Part shown: positions 46,930-58,473 of the stretch, piece after piece
Numbering within the stretch: the first letter of the stretch is position 1
How the letters are laid out: every line of letters begins with the position of its first letter
Assembly: GCA_045837725.1 (NCBI GenBank)
Contig: JBEWZL010000193.1
Location: 62,001-126,000, forward strand
Source of the DNA: Vermamoeba vermiformis
Lineage: Eukaryota; Tubulinea; Echinamoebida
Length of the DNA stretch: 64,000 nt
Direction: 5' to 3'
Notes under the pieces: model-generated
Told to the model about the DNA's origin: nothing
Database searches by the model: none
The model's input: the letters and a program-made list of their open reading frames with translations, nothing else
Position numbers and translations under genes: made by a program

Positions 46930-48204
46930 TAAAAATAAATTCATAAATCCATTCGTGAGTAATCTCGTCCAAGATCTGGTCCTGGAGTTAGTCTTGTTGA
47001 GATTCCAGGTTACTCTTGCCTATTGATATTGAAATTGAAATTAACCTACAGTAGGATTATATAATTTGAACATACTTCTTTTTGTCTTATCAAAATTGTC
47101 ATCAAGTCCTGCTACACTTGCTGTCCGCTTCGAACCTGCAACTTTAAATGTTAATAATAATTAGAGCGGTTTTATTAAATATCAAAAATAGGCTTCCTGA
47201 ATGAATTTTTAAGTGCGAAGTTTATAATTAGCGTCGCTTACTTTTCAGTTTTTCGATCTCAGTCCACAAAATTAGCGCGTGCCCATCGGGTAAGTTCAAA
47301 GTTGCTTTCAGATCCGCCCTGTCGTCGAATAATAGCAACGCAGTACCATTAAATGCTTGCTCGATAACAATTCTCACACTTTTATCAACCGCAGTCCGTT
47401 CTTCCCCCGTTAATTTTGAAAATTTCAATACTTTTCGCGCCCAATCCGCCACATTTTCCTTCCTCCATGTTTTTACTGGCTGTGCGAGATAGGTCGTGTC
47501 TATATAATTGAGAAAGACGTTAATACACTGGAGATTTGAGGAAAAATGACGTTTAATTCAATTTATCGTCCAACCATTGATTGTATTTTCAAAGATTGAA
47601 GCTAGGGTTTTTTCAGTTAGAAAGATAGAAAAAGATTCGGATCTGCAAATTTTCGGAAAGCCGTATTTAATTTGATTGCTTATTGCAAACAAAATTATTT
47701 CAAAACTGAATTAATTTGCGATATTTTGTTTTAAAGTCAACGCCAACGATCGGAAGAAGTCGGATTTTGCCTAAGTTGTTTTAGTATCGTTGTATAGGGC
47801 GTATAATATTATTTATATTATGCCGTTATTATGTAGAAACTTACTACGCAAATAAAATTGCCTCCAAGTCTCGTTTAATTTTTTAAACTTGTCCACAATT
47901 TCCCAATCTGACTCTGTGTAATAATCTCGACATTTAGCTCGCCAAACACTTCCTTCATCGTGTACTAATGTATTAATAAATTTAGATAATTGTGGCATCG
48001 AGGCTGTAAGTGTTTTATCGTCGCAACGGAGGAGGATGTGTTCTTGAAGTTCCAACGGCAACTCTTCAAAATGAAATATTACACTATTTTCATTTGATTT
48101 TTCCATAGTTAAGTGCTATTGTCACGTTAAATAAGCTAGATTAAGCAATATGAAAGTTTTAGCGAAGATATTTTTGTTTCTTCTGGAAAGTTCCAAAATT
48201 CTCC
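46930..48204. repeat. inverted segmental duplication, arm 1
   Basis: It contains the intact F-box/SAM gene and 5' flank. Its inverted partner is 53094-54391, about 90% alike by eye in exons and less so in introns. The shared sequence stops near TAAAAATAAATTCATAAATC at one end and at CCAAAATTCTC, beside the heat-shock element, at the other. Confidence 0.75.
46988..48106 (-). CDS. F-box/SAM-domain protein
   Basis: Four exons, about 48106-47846, 47499-47237, 47141-47080 and 47020-46988. Exon 1 has the F-box (FHFEELPLELQEHILLRCDD, then TASMPQLSKFINTLVHDEGS, VWRAKCRDYY). Exon 2 is a SAM-like domain (WRKENVADWARKVL, IEQAFNGTALLLFDD, LNLPDGHALILWTEIEKLK). The third exon supplies basic residues (SSKRTASVAGLDDNFDKTKR) and the fourth SKSNLESQQD before TAA 46988-46990. 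It probably acts as an SCF adaptor with SAM-mediated oligomerisation or target binding. It shares a 189-bp divergent promoter, with a heat-shock element, with rpiA. Confidence 0.75.
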
Positions 48205-48295
48205 CGCCAGCCGTTCTTTAACAACTAATATTGCGTTAATTTACAACACAACACTGTATATATTTATATTTCTTATTATATAATATAACTACAAC
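48107..48295. promoter_or_regulatory. bidirectional promoter with heat-shock element
   Basis: 189 bp between the F-box/SAM start (48106, -) and the rpiA start (48296, +). A perfect HSE, TTCTGGAAAGTTC, is at 48181-48193, 75 bp from the former and 103 bp from the latter start codon. AT-rich TATATATTTATA-type sequence precedes rpiA. Confidence 0.6.
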
Positions 48296-49623
48296 ATGAG
48301 CGCATTGGATCCCGTGGAAGAAGCGAAAAAGAAGGCCGCTTATACCGTCGTAGATAAATATATCAAGAGCGGGATGGTAATATATATTACTAATATTATA
48401 TTACATATTATAGGACTCGATTCTATTTCCAAACAAAATTACGTTTGATAATTTTTCAGATCAAACGTAAAATATTTCTAATTAATTACCAAGCCTCGAT
48501 CGCGCTGATATTTATTCATAATATGATACTCGTAATATTAATGTATTTATTTAGGCCTTAGGCATCGGTTCTGGCTCGACAGTAGTCTATGTCGTCGAAA
48601 GGCTAATCCAACGTGTCAAAGAAGAGAATTTAAAAGTCGTTACATGCGTGCCAACTTCATTTCAATCGAAGCAACTTATTGAACAAGGCGTAAGTCTAAA
48701 TTTAGCTTTGAATAAATCAGAGCAGATTCGCTAAAATGAAATTATTGCAATGATTTTAGGGCTTGCCTTTGGGCACTATTGATCAGTTCCCCGAATTAGA
48801 CCTTGCTATCGACGGCGCTGATGAAGTCGATTCGCACTTGAACTGCATTAAAGGAGGTGGTGCTTGTCAATTGCAAGAAAAAATTGGTAAGGATCCAAAT
48901 CTGCCTTAAAAACAATCTTACTGTCGTTCTTAAATATTGAAACCGTACCTTATATAGTTGCTGCATGCGCCAAGACTTTTATCGTGGTCGCTGATTACAG
49001 AAAGAACTCAACAGTGCTCGGCGAACAATGGAAACAAGGCGTGCCTATTGAAGTCTTGCCTTTGGCTTATAGACCTGGTAAATAGCTCACAATAATTATT
49101 GTATGCCTTAATATTAATACGACGCTTATTTTGCTCAACAAGTCCATTTTTACTAACTCAGGATTCGATCGCAAATTTTTATTTTGTTATTGCTAAACTA
49201 TGATAATAATAATTTCATATATGTGTAGTCGCAAAGAAGATTGAAAAGTTGGGCGGCAAGCCAGTTCTGAGAATGTGCAAGGGAGGCAAAGCTGGGCCGA
49301 TTGTAACTGGTACGTAATTAAGTTCCGTTGAAAAATTTAAAGCTTTTAATCATCTTCGGCCTTAAAATAGTGATATTATATTATTTATAGTATATTGAGA
49401 TATTATTATTGATTTTGAGCGGATCTAATAATTTTTTGTAGACAATGGAAATTTCGTAATTGACGCAGACTTTGGTCAAATTAAAGAGCCCAAACTACTC
49501 GAACAACAATTGAAACAAATTCCAGGAATTATTGAGACCGGATTGTTCATTAATATGGCTGAAGTTGCTTATTTTGGCAATGCTGATGGATCGGTTGTCT
49601 CTCGCGAGGTCCCAAAGCACTAA
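48296..49623 (+). CDS. rpiA: ribose-5-phosphate isomerase A
   Basis: Seven exons from ATG 48296 to TAA 49621-49623. The first exon gives [20 protein letters not shown]. Hallmarks are all present: [17 protein letters not shown] (phosphate loop), [25 protein letters not shown] (catalytic Asp pair), [14 protein letters not shown] (Lys and catalytic Glu), [28 protein letters not shown] and [13 protein letters not shown] near the end. The enzyme interconverts ribose-5-phosphate and ribulose-5-phosphate in the cytosolic pentose phosphate pathway. This is the functional copy; a decayed one lies upstream. The 3' flank repeats a block present in that copy. Confidence 0.93.
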
Positions 49624-50734
49624 ATATAGTAAGGAAACTCTTGTTATTATACTTAAATAACATAATTTTGCCTAATTTGGTGATAATTGACTATTTATCG
49701 ATAAAATTTGGTTCATGAACGAGTTGATCCGGCTTTAAAAATAATGCAATTAATTAGCTATGAGGCCTAATTATGACATATAAATATATAAGGCTATATA
49801 TAATGCATCATTAGTATTATTATATTGATATCTTGGTCTTTGTAATGATTGTTACGAAGCAGCACGTGTTGGCAAATTTTTGGATCCAAAAAAAATAACT
49901 CGTACTAGCTTAATTCTGACTTATTCTCAGCCAAGTTATGTTTAAAAAGTAAAATTTTATTGGAATTGTTGTGTATCGTAATAATTTCAAATGTTAGTGT
50001 GCTTTTTTCCGGATCTCGCCGTGCAAAAGATTATCAACTTTTTAAGCTGCCGGCAATATCATTTAATAATCATTTATGACGTATAACATAATCATACATA
50101 TATATAGAGTCATATTTAAGTCTCCTATAATCTTTCAGATATGATCTTTTTGTGACACAAAATTTTTCGTTTCATTGTACGGGACAGATGTGGTGTTCCG
50201 ATTCGAAACTGATAAAAAAATACTGCATAATATGACTATGATAGATATCGTGACATCATTTAATAGCCTCAATTCAACGCCGCTTTGGATCTGAAGCTTT
50301 GCAAAATTTTTTTTGGATCCGTCTAAAATATCTGTTTTGGCCTACAAATGCAGAGTTATTGTACCATCATGCTAAATTAATTCACTCTCATACGTATGAG
50401 ATTCACCGTTATTTCGGAAGGGTTATTCCGCGTCCGTTGTTTCGGACCTCGATAAATTTTATTCATTGAATGCGATTTCGAAGCTAAGATTAACTTCGAC
50501 GGTTCGGACCAGTAAATACTAGTTAGAATAATACTATAGTGCTAGTAGAATATCCTCGTTGAGGTAAATTACTGGGTCTATTCGCCGCGAGGCAGCACGT
50601 GATCGAAATGTCAAGTGTCAAAAAATGACATAAAATCGCTGAGCGTTTTCTGATTAATTTCAATTCATTTTTTGTACATTACGCCACACTCCTATATCAA
50701 TCAGACCCTCGTTGATATAATTCGCGTTTCTACA
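49624..50734. other. intergenic region
   Basis: 1.1 kb between rpiA and the AprA-like gene. It contains the rpiA 3' block shared with the truncated copy (49745-49790), a perfect 14-bp palindrome CTCATACGTATGAG (50387-50400), two RGATCY sites near 50285-50320, and GTGTCA half-sites (50607-50630) near the AprA-like promoter. No gene seen. Confidence 0.55.
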
Positions 50735-52901
50735 ATGTCTCCCAAGACTGTTTTAGTTTTTCTTTTGGGCGCACTTCTCGTCCTTGGCGCATCCGCTGGC
50801 CGCTCCAAAACTCCGTTGGAGAAGTATGTCAACAACGGCGACGACACCTACGAATGGCAAGTCATGTCTTCAGTGAGCACTGCTGCTTACACTGCTTATG
50901 TAAGTACCGCGGATCTGGTATCGAGACTAGATCTCGCATTTTCGATAATTAATTAAAGATTCTGCGAGTCTTTTCAATTCTGCAATACGCAAATTATAAT
51001 TTATTTATCGGCGAATCATTCTGTTTCGGCAAGTTTGATTGACAGCGCGTAACTTTGTGTAACGAAAGGTCGAAATCTAACGCATCTTGTTTTCGCAGTT
51101 CCTCAACTTCACTTCTCAACAATGGTTGACTGCTGCTGAGTCATCTCAACCAATTTGGAACCACAGATTGACCGTCTGCGTGCCTTCTAATGTAAGTTCA
51201 CATTTCCTCTTTTTACATTTTTTTTTTGTGGTCGGATCTTGGTTCTAATTCATTGGCGGAATAGGTCGCTTATAAGACTGCTTTCCTTTATGTTGACGGA
51301 GGTGATAATGTGGCCGCTCAAATCACTTCTACCACCGTGGATCCAATTATTGATTTCGTCTGCCAAGGATCCAGCGCAGTAACAGTTCGTAAGTACTATT
51401 TTTACGCTATTCTTCAGCGCAACACGATAGCAGATACTACGGAATAATTATTAGTAGTCTTCACGCTGCTATTATTTAATTTGTACGAATTGTGTATTAA
51501 CTTTGCTTTTTCAATATTGCAGATCTTGAACAAGTCCCCAACCAACCGATTAGCTTCCCTTCTGACCCTACTAATGCTCAAAGAAAAGAAGATGGTATTA
51601 TTGCCTTCACTTGGGAGCACTTTTTGACCAACACTTCGAGCGATCCCAACTGGATTTTGCAATTCCCTCAAGTCAAATCCGCTATCCGTGCTATGTAAGT
51701 CTATTCTAAACTACTTCTAGGGTGTCATACATAATACTAATCATATTTATTAAGGGATGCGGTTCAAGAATTTATTGAAACACTCGACATCCCGCAAGTA
51801 AAATCTTTCGTAATGTCTGGTGCTTCCAAGCGCGGTTGGACCACTTGGTTGGCCTCTGGAATTGACAGCCGCGTCGAAGCATTCATTCCTATAGTCATGC
51901 CTATTCTTAATATCGTGCCTAACTTGAACAACGCTTTTAGATCCCTCGGTGGTAAGTCCAGATGTAATTTAACCGACTTAATTGATTAATTATTGTTAAT
52001 AGCGTGGACTTGGACTTTTGCCGATTACGTACGTGCATAAATAGAGCTATTATTCCATTTTACTAAAAAACCTTTATCCCCAAAAAATTGCCGCAATTTT
52101 TGATAATTTGAAACCGATGTGGTGCCGTTGTTAATAGTACTTTAATACTCACATATGTCCTTATAGTTTGCTGCTGGCAATATGGCTCATTTCAACAAGC
52201 CTGAATTCGACGCTTTGGCCGCCATCATCGATCCGATCATTTATAACAACAAATTTACTCCTAAGCCTACTTATATCATTGCTTCATCGCAAGACGAGTT
52301 CTTCCAACCTGATTCAGCCAACTTCTTCTTCCAAGACCTTCGCGGCGAGAAATACTTGCGCATCTTGCCTGGATCCGGCCACACGTTCTACTTGACCTAC
52401 AACTTGACTGACGTGCTCGTCTCCGTCAACTCGTTCATCCATATGGTTGCTGATAACTTGCGTGGTCCCCGTGATTTAAGCTGGACTTTGTTCAAGACCA
52501 CATCCCGATCAGAAAATGCTACAATTGTTGCCGTGTCTGGAACTCAGCCCAAGAAGGTCGTCATGTGGTCTGCTAATACTATTAGCACTACTAAGCGAGA
52601 TTTCCGCCTATTTTCTTGCTACACCGCCACTGGTCCCGGATGCTACCAAAACTTACAATGGACGGCCACCGAAATTACTCCGCAATATGGTGTCATATAT
52701 AGTGCTGCTCGTCAAGCTCCCACGCAAGGCTGGGGCATTTTCTACCTCGAATTCACTTATGACGTGACCGAGCGTGGCTGGAACGGCGAGAAACACGAGT
52801 TCAAAGTGAGCACTGAAGTCAACATTGTGCCCGATGTGTTGCCCTATCCTTCGTGCGGCACTGCTTGTGGGGCTGGCGACGTCGGCCTCGCCAATCCTTA
52901 A
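50735..52901 (+). CDS. AprA/PhoPQ-activated-family secreted protein
   Basis: ATG 50735 starts a clear signal peptide (MSPKTVLVFLLGALLVLGAS). Eight exons follow, with TPLEKYVNNGDDTYEWQVMS, FLNFTSQQWLT, DGIIAFTWEHFL and FVMSGASKRGWTTWL. The Ser elbow GASKRG is the hallmark of the PqaA/AprA family. The last exon has the acidic residue context SSQDEFFQPD and LPGSGHTFYL (His), so an alpha/beta-hydrolase triad is plausible. In Dictyostelium the family member AprA is a secreted factor that represses proliferation and repels cells; bacterial members are PhoPQ-regulated. Signalling versus enzymatic role here is unknown. The C-terminus CGTACGAGDVGLANP is Cys-containing. Confidence 0.85.
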
Positions 52902-53093
52902 CGGTCGAGAGCTATTTTTGGACCAGTACAAATTTAGTAAAATGTCACACATTTGCCTGGCAACACCCGTTTTATATTGTATCCAATACTTTTGTCGCGT
53001 TTGATTTGCATCAATACTATTTTATGAAATCATCTCAAGATGATGAACCCTTTGACTGCTGAATAATGGTCTGAGCAAAGAACAGAGTTAACT

Positions 53094-54391
53094 GAGAATT
53101 TTGGAACTTTCCAGAAGAAACAAAAATATCATCCTTAACATTTTTCACAGTGCTTAATTTAGCTTATTAAATATAATAACAGCACTTAACTATGGAAGAA
53201 TCAAATGAGTATGGTGCAATATTTCATTTTGAAGAGCTACCGTTGGAGTTCAAGAACACATCCTCCTTCGCTGCGACGATAAAACACTTACAGCCTCGAT
53301 GCCACAATTATCTAAATTTATTAATACATTAGTACACGATGAAGGAAGTGTTTGGCGCGCTAAATGTCGAGATTATTACACAGAGTCAGAGTGGGAAATT
53401 GTGGACGAGTTAAAAAAATTAGACGAGTCTTGGAGACAATTTTATTTGCGTAGTAAGTTTCTATATAACAATTACGTAATATAAAGCATATTATTCGCCC
53501 TATACAACGATAATAACAAGATCTCAGGCAAAATCCGACTTCTTCCGATCGTTTGTGTTGACTTTAAAACAAAATATCGCAAACTAATTAAGATTTGAAT
53601 TACTTTTATTTGGAATAAGCAATCAAATCAAATTAAATACGGCTTTCCGAAAATTTGCAGATCCGAATGTTTTCTATCAATTGAAAAAACCCTTGCTTCA
53701 ATCTTTGAAAATACAACCAATGGTTGGACGATAAATTAAACTTAATGTTTAATTTATTTTTTCCTCAAATCTCCAGTGTATTAACGTGTTTCTCAATTAT
53801 GTAGGCACGACCTATTACGCACGGCCAGTGAAAATATGGAGGGAGGAAAATGTGGCGGATTGGGTGCGAAAAGTCTTAAACTTTTCCAAATTAGACAGAG
53901 AAGAACGGACTGCGGTTGATAAAAGTGTGAGAATTGTTATCGAGCAAGCAATTAATGGTACTGCGTTGCTATTATTCGACGACAGGGCGGATCTGAAAGC
54001 AACCCTGAACTTACTCGATGGGCACGCGCGAATTTTGTGGGCTGAGATCAAAAAACTGAAGAGTAAGCGACGCTAATAATAAACTTCGCACTTAAATAAT
54101 TCATTCAGGAAGCCTATTTTTGAGTATTAAATTAGAGTGGATTGAGTATTTAATAACACCACTCTAATTATTATTAACATTTTAAGTTGCAGGTTCGAAG
54201 CGGACAGCAACTGTTGCAGGACTTGATGACAATTTTGATCATAACACAAAAAGAAGTATGTGCAAATTATAATCCAACTGTAGGTTAATTTCAATTTCAA
54301 TAGGCAAGAGTTCCCTGGAATCTCAACAAGACTAACTCCAGGACCGGATTGGACGAGATTACTCACAAATGGATTTATGAATTTATTTTTA
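53094..54391. repeat. inverted segmental duplication, arm 2
   Basis: Inverted partner of 46930-48204, carrying the decayed F-box/SAM copy and a heat-shock element (53104-53116). Between the arms lie rpiA and the AprA-like gene. Confidence 0.75.
53192..54335 (+). pseudogene. frameshifted F-box/SAM copy
   Basis: Copy of the gene at 46988-48106. Exon 1 begins normally (ATG 53192, EESNEYGAIFHFEELPLE), then loses one base near 53246-53250 compared with the intact copy. Translation runs out of frame and stops at TAG about 53330. Downstream the original frame is well kept: F-box remainder (MPQLSKFINTLVHDEGSVW), SAM exon about 53806-54073 (VADWVRKVLNFSKLDREE, NGTALLLFDD), and the last two exons to SLESQQD, stop 54333-54335. 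With only one lesion the decay is recent, or an internal start could give a SAM-containing product. A sequencing error cannot be excluded. Confidence 0.75.
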
Positions 54392-54426
54392 CTTTTGTCG
54401 TGTTTGATTTTGCCATCAATAATATT

Positions 54427-54609
54427 TTAAGATGAAACAGTTTTATCCTTCCAACGGACATTTATTTTGACAAATGACAGGGGAAGGACACGAATGGGAC
54501 CAACTGGCTCTCCTTCGTAGTACTGGACCAAAGTGTCATCACCAGGGTGAAACAACGTGCCAACGGCCGGTCGACAACTTGGACCGCGAGCTCTCTGTAT
54601 CATTGTCAT
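54427..54609 (-). CDS. small unrecognised ORF, 60 aa
   Basis: One open frame from ATG 54609 to TAA 54427. It reads MTMIQRARGPSCRPAVGTLF, then HPGDDTLVQYYEGEPVGPIR and VLPLSFVKINVRWKD. The base composition is that of coding DNA (GC-richer than the flanks) and the protein is compact and beta-like. I know no homologue. Directly upstream (54640-54675) lies a dense cluster of GTGTCA half-sites ending in a perfect TGACACGTGTCA. It may be an exon of a longer gene. Confidence 0.4.
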   Translation of the reverse strand: MTMIQRARGPSCRPAVGTLFHPGDDTLVQYYEGEPVGPIRVLPLSFVKINVRWKDKTVSS

Positions 54610-54639
54610 TGTGCAATCTCGTTGACTGATGATGCCGTG

Positions 54640-54674
54640 ACAAGTGACACTTCATGACACTTTGACACGTGTCA
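54640..54674. promoter_or_regulatory. GTGTCA/TGACAC cluster with TGACACGTGTCA
   Basis: Four TGACAC or GTGTCA half-sites precede and include the perfect palindrome at 54663-54674. They lie 30-65 bp upstream of the 60-codon ORF and 60 bp past the end of the LRR gene. Confidence 0.55.
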
Positions 54675-54733
54675 CACGAACCAAGTCTTCCAGTATGCAG
54701 ATTGCAAAGAAGAAAGCAAAATTGATCTTTCCT

Positions 54734-56411
54734 CTAATGATGAAACAAGCTACCAAAATCGATGTTGACACCAGGATAACGCACGTGACTGAAAATGAGT
54801 GACCAGATCTCGATCGGCAAGACAAACGAGTGAGGCTTCAGACAAATCATTCTGACAATAGTCTTCGTTCTTCGAATATGATTATCTTGCACTTCGATAT
54901 TTCTCTTAAAATAAGGCTTGTATGCATCAAAAGTATCGTACGGCGACCAAGATCGCAAACTTAGATTCGCTTGAAGTGTTTCTTCGACCATTTCTGCGAA
55001 TCCAGGCAATACCATTCTTAAAATTGATAAATTACTTGTATCTTGGGTCTCCAATCGTGTTAATGACTGATGACTGCTAATTACTGCGCAAAAAATTTTC
55101 CGCGTGATCTCGTTTTGAGTTTCAATTTGGCAAGCGAACGATTGAAGCGTTGTATTATAGGCCAAACCTTGTATAATAAGATCCATATCTTTGTTTTGTG
55201 CTCGATATTTTTTTATATCTAATGTTGTTAAAGTTGTATTTTGCTGCAGAATTCTTTTGACCAGATCTCCGTTGATGAAATTATGAGTGTCTGCTATTCG
55301 AAAGCTTCTTAATGTCTTATTTGTTAATAACGCCTTTTCAATGCCTGGTGTCTCTTGGCCACTTAATTCGGTCAAACTGGTGTTTTTTTCTAGCGCATCC
55401 ACAATCGTGTTTGCAACAAGCGTATCAAGGATTATTTTAGCGCGATAGTTTAGCTTTAATATGGTCCTATTATTAATAAATATCTTTTCTAGCTCCATGG
55501 GATCAATCTCCATGCCACCAATGTCAAGATCCGTTATGGATGTGTTTTCACTGAACGCTTTTGTTAGATCTGTTCGTGCTTGCCGACCCTCGAATTCTTT
55601 CAAATGTAATTGCGTAATATTATTATCGTTGATTATTTTTATGAATACTGGGATCGTTTGAGGAGGCATAAAATAAGTATCAATAATTAGCGACTTGATC
55701 CGCTTATTCTCCAATAAAACTTCGCCAATTTTGTCCATTTTATCTTCTAATATTGCAATGCAGTCGTTGAATATCAGTGAACGGATTGATTTGGCTGATT
55801 TCAATGCATCAAATAGCTGATCCAAATATTCCATATTTAAAGTGTTCGTAAAATTAATAAATTCGAATGTCTCCACGTTAATTTTCTTAGAAATTAATCC
55901 TTCGATTAATTTTTCGTAGAATTTTTGCTTTGTTCGTGGCTTGGCTTCGGGTGCAGCCATAAGGCCGATCACTTTAACACTCGTATTTGATTCTAATGCT
56001 TGGAATATTGTTTTTACGGCGTTATGTGATGTCGATAAATCGATTCTAGTGATGGCTTTAGTCTCGGCTAAAATATTCGTGAGAGTTTTGAGATCCTTCG
56101 ATGACCAATCGTGCGGGGCAAATTCGAGTACAGGAACGTGATCATCGTTGATAATAATATCTAATAATTTGGATACTGTCACATGTTTGGAGTAGTTCGT
56201 TAAATACAGGCTGGTGAAGATTTCTAAATCAAATCTGATTTTTTTCTTATTTTCAATCGCTTCTTCTAGTTCTACTCTCCCTCTAACAATCACCGTCTAT
56301 AATAATATATTAATTCTCGGCATTACAAAATTCAAGACGATTGCTTAACCATTTTTAATCTCGACATCCACTTACCTCAACGTCTTTCTCCTTTGTTCCT
56401 CGATTTAGCAT
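54734..56411 (-). CDS. leucine-rich-repeat protein with C-terminal F-box-like segment
   Basis: A short first exon (ATG 56411, MLNRGTKEKDVE) splices to a long open exon of about 520 codons that reads TVIVRGRVELEEAIENKKKI and ends at 54734. The protein is built of irregular RI-type LRRs of about 28-35 residues, with repeated phrases such as ALESNTSVKVIGL, AFSENTSITDLDIGG, ALEKNTSLTELSG, ILQQNTTLTTLDI and TLQANLSLRSW. Near the C-terminus LPIEIWSLIFSHVRYPG resembles an F-box. F-box domains usually sit at the N-terminus, so its position is odd. It has no signal peptide or membrane span. Possibly an SCF adaptor. Confidence 0.72.
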
Positions 56412-56610
56412 GATAATTACGTCAGTACTATTTGATTAATTTAACAATGCACGAAAAATTCGTTCTGTTGTGGTTGTGGTTACCAATGTGTAAACCTATT
56501 AACAAAAAATGCATTGCCCTCACAAACAATCGGCTTGCCTCAATGATTAAAATAACGGCCGCCATAGCAATAAATTATGTATTTATTATCTAAGCACTAC
56601 AAAGAACAGT

Positions 56611-58052
56611 TTACCAGATCAAAGCCAACAAGCCCAAAACAACAGGCAACAAAGTCATCGAGATCTTGTTGCTGGAGTTAAGAGCGTACTTGTACTTGAG
56701 GTTAGCGTTTCTCTGGCAGTCGTCTCCGCTGTCAATTCTAATGTAGACTTCGTTGGTACCAAAATCGTAAATTCCGTACATCGCATCCGCGTAACCCAAG
56801 GACAAGATGTAACCGCCGTGATCCTTGGTGCCAGCTTGGTCCTCAAACCAATCGACCCAGCAGAAGGCGTTGTTGAAGTAGCAATAACTATATATAAGTC
56901 ATTAGTATCCGTTAAATAGCAACTTCGAAAAATACGTAAAGTGCGTGGATCGCGAAGGTAAAGCAACGGAAATTTTCGAATTCCGTTAGCTGTAAATTTG
57001 AAAATAAAATTTTTAGCGTGATATTTACCCTTCAGAATAGCCCTTAGCAGTGAAGTTGTTGCCGTAGCCGTTGATGAAACTGTATTCGTATGAACCCTTG
57101 TGGTTACCATCGCTATCAATGCAGATATCCCAATGAGGAGTGTTAGTGCGGCCCAATCTGCTAGCCCAGTGACCAGACAAATCCTTTCCTAAAAAGGAAA
57201 ATTAATTTTTTGCAACCGCAAGGAGGATCCTGGTTTTGGTTTGGGTTTGGGTTTGACGCGTGTCAACCGTAAATGTTTTGAATTAACCGATTATAATGCG
57301 AATAAGCATCTATAATCATCATTATAGCGTCATGTATTCGTACCAGTGTTATAATTAGCGGCGAAGCAAGAGAAAGGAGTGGGGAGGGCAGTGTCAAATC
57401 TGGCCATGACACGAGGACCAAAGTTGTAGAATTGAATCGAAGTATCATCATAAGCCAAACGAACTATAAATATTGTGATTAATTACTTGATCGATAGCAC
57501 GTGCAATTTAATTCTAAAGCTCTTGCAATGATTTTTAGAATTTTAGCGGTTTCAAATCTGACCGTTAGAAAACTAAAGAAACTTACTTTCGAACAAATCG
57601 GTAGTGATTCTGGTCAAGGTCATAGTACCCTTGTTTTGGGTGCAGCACTTGGTGGTTTTGGTAGCGGCAACCATAGCAGGGTAGTCGTACCAGATTTGAG
57701 TGTCCCACCATTTACCAGTAACGGTAGTACCGTCATCGCTGACTTGACCGTTAAGGTACCAAGTACCCTTGAAGAGACCCTACGATATAAGCGATTTAGT
57801 GTTTTGAATTTCGGTAACGACCCATCTTCCGGATGTCAAATCCGCAACACGATTAAATCACTAAAAATTGATTTTTAACTCGGGTGAAATATTTGCTATA
57901 CTTACTTGAACGTTCTTAGTGGAGTTATCGACGCAAAGAGTCATTGAACCGTCGTTGAAAGTCCATTTTCCGGTCCAAGATGTGATATCGTAGCTTTGAG
58001 CTTGAACCAAGCAAGCGCACAACAAAACAGCGGCTAAAACGTAAAGTCTCAT
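56611..58052 (-). CDS. secreted, probably GPI-anchored protein of unknown family
   Basis: ATG at 58052 begins a signal peptide (MRLYVLAAVLLCACLVQAQS). Five exons give a Trp/Gly/Tyr-rich beta protein with two similar halves: SWTGKWTFNDGSMTLCVDNS with GTWYLNGQVSDDGTTVTGKW, and DLSGHWASRLGRTNTPHWDI with GSYEYSFINGYGNNFTAKGY. Several N-glycosylation sites and paired cysteines are present. The C-terminus NSSNKISMTLLPVVLGLLAL ends in a hydrophobic tail right at the stop (56611-56613), typical of GPI attachment. The halves recall a lipocalin- or jellyroll-like W-G-W pattern, but I cannot assign a family. TGACGCGTGTCA (one mismatch to the recurrent palindrome) is in the intron at 57254-57265. Confidence 0.68.
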
Positions 58053-58473
58053 GACTTATTGCGCTCAATAATAAAACTAAATCGTAAATAGATTTTGCGT
58101 CAACGATGGTGTTTTTAGTTTTCATCGTGCGCAAAAATACTGCCCAGAAAAAAGATCACACCGAATTCTAAATTAAGCGCCCAATTATTTGTCTTATTTT
58201 ATCACTGACTTGATCTTGAGAGTAGAATCAGAATTGGCAATTAAACCGCTTTTGGATCGGCAACTTCAAAACGTAATTTGGCGTAAGTCGTAATTTAGCG
58301 GAGTTAAATATCATAAATTATATTCTCTCGTATGTACCATTAAATTGGCCAAGACGATCTTCAGACCCGGTAAAAGTAAAATCGAAAAAATCGAATTCCA
58401 CGCGTCAAAATTTGACAGGAGAACTTTTAGAATTTGGCTATTATACACAGAATTACCTAGCTAAGCCATAGTA

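Noticed and set aside
53786-54076. Independent SAM-domain gene
   Set aside because: It is exon 2 of the duplicated F-box/SAM gene with the same splice sites as the intact copy; exon 1 is frameshifted.
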